From Siniperca chuatsi (Eukaryota; Chordata; Actinopteri; Centrarchiformes; Sinipercidae): 64,000 nt of DNA. How positions within the stretch are numbered: the first letter of the stretch is position 1; every line of letters starts with the position of its first letter. Location: assembly GCF_020085105.1 (NCBI RefSeq), contig NC_058052.1, positions 17,586,733 to 17,650,732 of the forward strand, read 5' to 3'. Positions 58,841-64,000 of this stretch are shown here, piece after piece. Below the pieces are notes generated by a model. It did not search any database. It had not been told where the DNA came from and saw only the letters and a program-made list of their open reading frames with translations. Position numbers and translations under genes: made by a program.

Positions 58841-59656
58841 TCACAACTTCTTTAAAGTCTCTGTGTTTCTTGACTTCTTCTGTGTGTCTAATCTCTGCAG
58901 CGTGCCAAACAGTCTGTCCCAGTGTGTGAAGTACGGCGCATAGTTTACTTTGGATTTAAGGTGGTGAAGGTTGTGATGCTGAGCTCCTCCGTAGAGGCCG
59001 AAGGGCACCAGTCTATGTGGAGACCAGGGAAAATCATATCCTGAGTGAGCCTCCACAGACAGATACATGTTTGTGACATAGAAGAGCATCTCGGTGAGTG
59101 GATGGCAGTCCAGGAGTGCAGGGTTCAGTGTTGTGAAGAAGCTGAGGCTCAGCATCTCCCAGATACCTGTGTATTCTGTCATCAGCGAGAAGGCAGCTGT
59201 GTAGAGGTGGTGCTCCGTGTGGAAGACGTGGTAGAGCCAGGGCACCTTGTGATGCAGCAGATGCCACAAAAAGAACTGCATGTCGAACAGGAGGAGGCAG
59301 GCCAATACATTAATAACAACAGACAGCATCTCAGGTGCCAGTGGAGGAAAAAACACAGGTCTCCAGTACCAGTGCACAACAGAGAGGGGGAAAATGAAAC
59401 AGACGTGGTTGTGGAAAATTTTGCGCAAGCACCTCCAAGCCTTTGCCCATGTCACCTTGCTTTGAGGCTGGATCTTGAAGCAACGTACCAGGATCAGTCT
59501 GGAACAGAGCAAATCCAGACATAAGTAAGGCAAGCAGAAACTCAGGTAAACGGTCAGAGAGAATAAAACTGGGAAAAATGGAGATCTGAGGAGGCTCTGT
59601 TGTTCTCTCAACCAGTCCCAAAGAATCTGCAGAAGGAGTCTCTCTGAGTTTGTCAT
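58841..59656 (-). CDS. ch25h: Cholesterol 25-hydroxylase
   Basis: A single uninterrupted frame of 271 codons on the minus strand, close to the 272 of human CH25H, which is also intronless. The start is the first ATG of the frame (59656-59654); the open frame continues a few codons upstream only through a TTG. Several hydrophobic segments mark an ER multi-pass protein. The di-iron histidine boxes of the fatty acid hydroxylase/sterol desaturase family are complete: HLLHH (132-136), HTEHH (146-150), HSGYD (204-208) and HHNLHH (227-232). The enzyme makes 25-hydroxycholesterol, an oxysterol that suppresses SREBP processing and has antiviral and immune roles; in mammals it is interferon-induced. 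It lies 3' of fas in opposite orientation, as in human. Confidence 0.96.
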   Translation of the reverse strand: MTNSERLLLQILWDWLREQQSLLRSPFFPVLFSLTVYLSFCLPYLCLDLLCSRLILVRCFKIQPQSKVTWAKAWRCLRKIFHNHVCFIFPLSVVHWYWRPVFFPPLAPEMLSVVINVLACLLLFDMQFFLWHLLHHKVPWLYHVFHTEHHLYTAAFSLMTEYTGIWEMLSLSFFTTLNPALLDCHPLTEMLFYVTNMYLSVEAHSGYDFPWSPHRLVPFGLYGGAQHHNLHHLKSKVNYAPYFTHWDRLFGTLQRLDTQKKSRNTETLKKL

Positions 59657-59699
59657 CCCTGCAGAACTTAACTGTACTGACAAATTTCTACTTAGTGAA

Positions 59700-60540
59700 G
59701 GATAGTGTGATGAAGTGTTGCAACATTATGTAAGATGCTTACAAAGCATTTCCTGGGGAGTTTCACATTGAGGACACTTCCAAACCTTTGTTTTCATAAG
59801 CGATTTTATTCATATCATGTGAATGTCATTTGCAACGTCACTGTTATGCTTCATCACTTTGAAAATAATGTAAATTTATGGATTTGAACAGGGGGTTGTC
59901 TGTCAATGAATGAAACAATGTTAATGTGTTTTAAGTCAGTGGATTTCTGCTTCTAAATGTCGAAGTCGTGATCGTTAGAAGGAAACAGTTGTATATCTGT
60001 GCATCCTGCCTCATCCTTTACTTTTGGTCTCTTTTTGCTCAAGCATGAAGTGCCACCTTGTGGTCGCAAAATATCTCTTGTCACAGATACTGTAGCTGCT
60101 GAAGTGGAAGTGATGTTGTTACCATCATGTAATAACAGTAAAACCATGTGTTGCTTTTGATTTGGTTTACATTTTGCAGCACCTTAGTTTAAGTAGGCTT
60201 AAAACTGTGGACATGAGCAAAATCACAAACAAATGCTTTGGTTGATGATCGTCTGTTTTATATTTAAATTCTTAGACTGCACAGTAACTGTGGGCTAGTG
60301 GATTAAAAGCATTAAGGAGCATACAATTGTAATAAAACACATAAATATTGTAGTGCAATACACAGTGTCTGGAGTGAATTCTGCAAATAGTATGTTGTTA
60401 TTCAGACTGATTTAAGCGCTTTTTAAAAAATACTGGATGACATTAAGAAAAACATTTTGATTGTGCACACCATTTATAATATTTAAACCGACACCCTGCT
60501 CCTCACAGCTCAAAGTCTGTTCTGGCTGCACAGAGGAAGC
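59700..60540. other. Divergent intergenic region between ch25h and itprip
   Basis: About 0.9 kb that must contain the ch25h promoter (minus strand). It contains TGCCACCTTGTGGTCGC at about 60050, a word typical of fish dispersed repeats. No interferon-response element was identified with confidence. Confidence 0.4.
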
Positions 60541-60710
60541 TGGGCGGTGCCTCTCTTTATGGGTGGAGCTCACAGTCCGGAAATGTGTCAGAGAAAAGCT
60601 GTGAAACTGAACGTCTCGTTGTTCGCATGAGTTTGATGAGGCAGCTTTCACCGGACAGAGCGTCCCACATGAGTTAATCATCATGAACTCAGCCAGAAAA
60701 CAGAGCAAAG
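60541..60710 (+). promoter_or_regulatory. itprip: itprip promoter-proximal region and probable first exon
   Basis: A TGGGCGGTG GC-box-like site at 60541-60549 and GGGTGGAGC at 60561 precede a GC-richer segment ending at a consensus donor (CAAAG|GTACGT at 60711). Two upstream ATGs are present: 60627 opens a 16-codon uORF ending at 60677, and 60683 opens a frame continuing across the splice. Exon start is unknown. Confidence 0.45.
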
Positions 60711-63201
60711 GTACGTTTAACAACTTTTTTGTCCCTTAATGTACTTCTCTAGCACTGTACAACGACGGAGAGCGAGTCCAAGCCACTAAACATGCAATTA
60801 TTATGTTGTCCAAATTATGCTTCTTACTCATATTTTCGGGAAGGCCAACGTTTTAATTGTTGTTGCTTACTTCAAAGCTTTACACAGCATCCTACAGTGC
60901 ACCGTTTGTTAGCTGAGCAGGCTGTAAAGTGACTCATGTGTCAGGAATAATGTTTGTCTGCCACCACATTTCCGTGATGAGTGGGTCACTATTTTGTTGC
61001 TAAGACAACTGAGGAGCTAACCCATGGCAATGTGTCAGAACTGCATGACTTTCAAGTACAAAGCCACGTCATACTGAGAGTTATTTACTCCTGAGCTCAT
61101 TGGGTGTGCGAGTCATGTAGCCACTTAAACACTGTTTTAAAGTAGGCTACCTGTGCTTTACTGAAGAAGTAGGCCTACTCAGGTCTCTTACTTAAGTAAA
61201 AGTAGCAATACCACAGTGTAGTACAAGTAAAAGTCCTGCATTCAATTTCAGTCAATCCATTTCAGAATAATGTATATTATATTATTGGATTATAATTATT
61301 GATGCATTAATATGTAGCCTACATCACTTTAATGTTGCAGCTGATTTTAATTACTTTATATACTGCTGGGTAGTTTCATCTATAATAATACATCATAATT
61401 CATTAATTGATTAGCCTACATTTTTTTAAATGAATAATCTGAATCTGCAAAGTAACTAGAAACTAAAGTAAATCTAGTGGAGTAAAAAGTACAATAATTG
61501 CCTTTGAAATGTAGTTGAGTAAAAGTATATAGTAGCACAAAATGGAACTAGTCAAGTGAAGTAAAAGTACCTCAAAGTACAGTAAATGAACTTAGTTATG
61601 TACCACCACCGACTTTACTTAGTATTTCCATTTCTGAAATACTGTACTCTTTACTCCAGTACATTTATTTTTAGAGAAAAAATGTTGTACTTTTCACTCC
61701 ACTAAATTTATTTGACAGCTGTAGTTACTGGTTACTTCACAGATTAAGATGTTTCAAACAAAAATTATAAAATATGAAGCATTTGTATTGAATAAACTCC
61801 CTGACACTGTAACTTAAAGTCAGCGCAAACGTGAGCATCTGCAACATGCAGCTTATATGTTCATACATAATAATAGTAATCCAATAATATCAACATTTTG
61901 CTGATAATACGTCAGTAACATTTTTAATGCAGGAGTTTTACTTGTTCCAAAGTATTTTTACATAGTGGTCTTCGTACTAATGTAACTTTTGTTGAACAGT
62001 GACAACTACGGGATAATGGTAAATGCTTAAACATTATAAAACAGTAGCACAAGTAGAGAACAGATATAAAATTAGCGACCTTACTTAGTAATGTCAGTTA
62101 ACCTACACAGTAGTCTATCTAAAGGTTTGCTTACATTAGCCAACATTAGCTGCTTTAAGTTAGTGGTCATACCAGACCAAGGCTGTAGCAGCAAAACCCC
62201 TGAATGTTTTAAATTGAGATTTATAACCAATGTTTTCGTTTGTAACAGGAAAAATGGGTTATTTCTTAGTCTTTGTTTATGTTGACTATAGCCTTCATGT
62301 TCTGTAACAATAGATGGTCTTAAATATTTTTAATGAGCTCCAGCACCGGCATCTCTGTCTGGCTTGATGTTTGTATGGATGGGCTGAGGCATGCAAGTGT
62401 TGGAAAACATCCCAGTGAGTAAGTCATGGGAAGTTTCCCCGGCTGTGTGGCCTCACATAGTACTCTGCCATTACAGCTGCCATTTTAAACCTCAAGTCTG
62501 ACAGAGAACAGCTCATAATCTCATTTACAGTGAGATTGTGATGCATGTGTACTTCCTATTTCTCGTTTCCCTTCTGTTTTTCAAAGGAAGTCCCATTTTG
62601 AGCATGTTATATGACTTTATTTTAAAGATTATACTGATAGTTTTTAAGTAATTCAGTCCATCCTCACAAGAGCAGTGTGCAGTTGTTTCGACTAAAACTT
62701 AGGGCATAAGCAAGAGACTTATGTAATTTCCTCTTACAGTATATTGCATTAGTTGTCGGTTATCTGATGACGTCCAGGAAAGAAGATAATAATGTCAATG
62801 TGAGCTTTTTCCACATTGTTCCACTTAGAAACTTTATTTGAACGTTTTCCAGAAAGGGAGGTGTTATTCATTTTATTTTTGTCAAAATGTTAACAGGATG
62901 TAAATGTTAACAGGCACAATGTTGGTAACTAAATAGGGTTATCAGAGAAGGGGTCAATCTTCCTTCCTCCCATGTCGCACAGTCTACTATACTGGACGAG
63001 TGCGTCACTCAGCCCACTGCCTCTATATTTAGAGGTACAATCTGTGCTTCCCCCTGGGGTGGAGTGCTTTACAAAAATAACTGGATTTTTTTTAAAAATA
63101 TACCTTGATTTTTATACATTTTATTCAGTACACCAATGCTCATTTTTGTCTTAAATCCCCTTGGCTTCTCAATGAAACAACTATTTCTCTTTTTGTTTCA
63201 G
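60711..63201 (+). other. itprip: Probable itprip intron 1
   Basis: Bounded by GTACGT and TTTTTGTTTCAG. Apart from the repeat at 61180-61720 it holds AT-rich unique DNA with no supported coding segment. Confidence 0.45.
61180..61720. repeat. AAGTAAAAGTAC-type dispersed repeats, two in opposite orientation
   Basis: First unit: TTACTTAAGTAAAAGTAGCA (61189) to GTAAAAGTACCTCAAAGTAC and TTATGTACCACCACCGAC (about 61612). The second, starting near ACTTTACTTAGTATTTCC, has the reverse-complement style GTACTTTTCACTCCACTAAA. Both styles belong to a very common fish inverted-repeat family. Confidence 0.6.
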
Positions 63202-63223
63202 GATCTGAGCTGCAGCTGCCCGG

Positions 63224-64000
63224 ATGTCTGCAAGGTGCTTGAATGTGGATGTTAGAAACAAGCTGAAGATGCAGGGGTCCATTGCACGAGTGTGTGTGGT
63301 GGTGGCCGCTGCCATATTAAACCACCCCTTGCTTTTTCCTCAAGAGAACACCACACTCCCGGAACAGGACGAGGAGCTGATGGCTCGCATGCGGGAGCAC
63401 GAGGAGAGGCTGGAAATAGAGCAGGCCAGGTTGGATAAAGAGCTTTCACAGCTGGACTCGAATCAGGAAGAAACCAGCTCAGAGGAAGGTTATAGTTGGT
63501 ACTTTTGGAGTGCCGTGTCTTTCATCATATTCTTCACTATCGAGATGTACAAGGGGGATCTTGCTGACACAGAAATCCGGCCAGTTGAGGATGAAGACAT
63601 ATTTTCAGAGAGTGGATCCGTCACCCCCAGCACGATGGTACTAGATAAGGATGTCCTGAGAAACTTCTGTGACAAATGCACTTACACTTCAGCCCATGAA
63701 AACTGGAGGGTGAGGGAGTTTGTCGAGGGTTTTGCTGATGACTTGCTGGAATCGCTCAGGAGCGTATGTGACAGGGAGGCAGACATGGAAGTCGGGGACT
63801 TTGTCGGGATTGGAAGCATGTTCGAGTCTTGGAAGGTGTGCAAGCCTCTGATGTGCGACCTTATAGTGCCTTTCTCGCCTCCAGATCCGTATTGCTTCCA
63901 GTTCCATCTGTGGTGCAGCCCCTCCAATGATATACCGCCACACATGCAGGGCTGCGGCAAGATAAAGGTGACCAGGTTCGGGGAGAACGAGGAGGGCTGT
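63224..64000 (+). CDS. itprip: Inositol 1,4,5-trisphosphate receptor-interacting protein (3'-partial)
   Basis: From ATG 63224 an open frame of 259 codons runs to the window edge without a stop; human ITPRIP is 547 residues and is likewise mostly in one coding exon. Layout: N-terminal hydrophobic signal-anchor-like segment (IARVCVVVAAAILNHPLLFP), a charged coiled coil (LPEQDEELMARMREHEERLE onwards), a transmembrane segment (WYFWSAVSFIIFFTIEMY), then the start of the Mab-21-like domain (EFVEGFADDLLESLRSVCDR; VGDFVGIGSMFESWKVCKPL; CDLIVPFSPPDPYCF). ITPRIP (DANGER) binds IP3 receptors at the ER and increases their sensitivity to calcium inhibition. The exon follows acceptor TTTTTGTTTCAG at 63201. 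Human ITPRIP is on 10q25, not next to CH25H. Confidence 0.92.
   Translation, partial: MSARCLNVDVRNKLKMQGSIARVCVVVAAAILNHPLLFPQENTTLPEQDEELMARMREHEERLEIEQARLDKELSQLDSNQEETSSEEGYSWYFWSAVSFIIFFTIEMYKGDLADTEIRPVEDEDIFSESGSVTPSTMVLDKDVLRNFCDKCTYTSAHENWRVREFVEGFADDLLESLRSVCDREADMEVGDFVGIGSMFESWKVCKPLMCDLIVPFSPPDPYCFQFHLWCSPSNDIPPHMQGCGKIKVTRFGENEEGC

Noticed and set aside
59045-59524. 159-codon plus-strand frame
   Set aside because: Antisense shadow of ch25h; composition follows the coding strand on the other side.
59657-59683. Longer ch25h start nine codons upstream
   Set aside because: The upstream codon is TTG, not ATG; the first ATG gives 271 residues, the normal family length.

Overview
The window is vertebrate nuclear DNA, almost certainly from a ray-finned (percomorph-like) fish. 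All genes but one are split by GT-AG introns, the flanks are AT-rich, and the intergenic DNA and introns are full of short inverted-repeat transposons and long CA/GT and AT microsatellites of the kind common in teleosts. Six protein-coding genes can be read, in an order that largely follows human 10q23 (from general knowledge: MINPP1-PAPSS2-ATAD1-PTEN-RNLS-lipases-STAMBPL1-ACTA2-FAS-CH25H).

Layout: (1) 152-2060 (+), the last two coding exons of minpp1. (2) 4661-16345 (+), complete papss2 in 12 coding exons, 614 codons. (3) 20888-30061 (+), complete pten in nine canonical coding exons, plus one in-frame 69-nt candidate cassette exon not present in human PTEN. (4) 30.9-48.2 kb, about 17 kb with no gene I can support, only repeats and some GC-rich unique patches. 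(5) 48379-53410 (+), fas (TNF receptor superfamily 6): three cysteine-rich domains, one membrane segment, two very short juxtamembrane exons and a death domain. (6) 58841-59656 (-), intronless ch25h. (7) 60.6-64.0 kb (+), itprip, with a probable leader exon, a 2.5 kb intron and a coding exon that runs off the end of the window.

The genes do not form an operon; their neighbourhood reflects ancient synteny. Several act in phosphoinositide or inositol phosphate biology (minpp1, pten, and itprip through the IP3 receptor), fas and pten both influence cell survival, and papss2 supplies the sulfate donor PAPS. Compared with human, ATAD1, RNLS, the acid lipases, STAMBPL1 and ACTA2 are missing from the intervals where they would be expected. 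This fits differential loss or rearrangement after the teleost genome duplication.

The most useful second looks are the pten cassette exon with an expanded exon 8, a competing in-frame donor in papss2, the 9-nt fas microexon, the overlapping uORF of itprip, and several inverted-repeat transposon families, one of them a nested piggyBac-type element with TTAA target duplications. I found no clear evidence of a wholly new biological system. No search or alignment was run: exon borders come from splice consensus, reading phase and recall of the human proteins.
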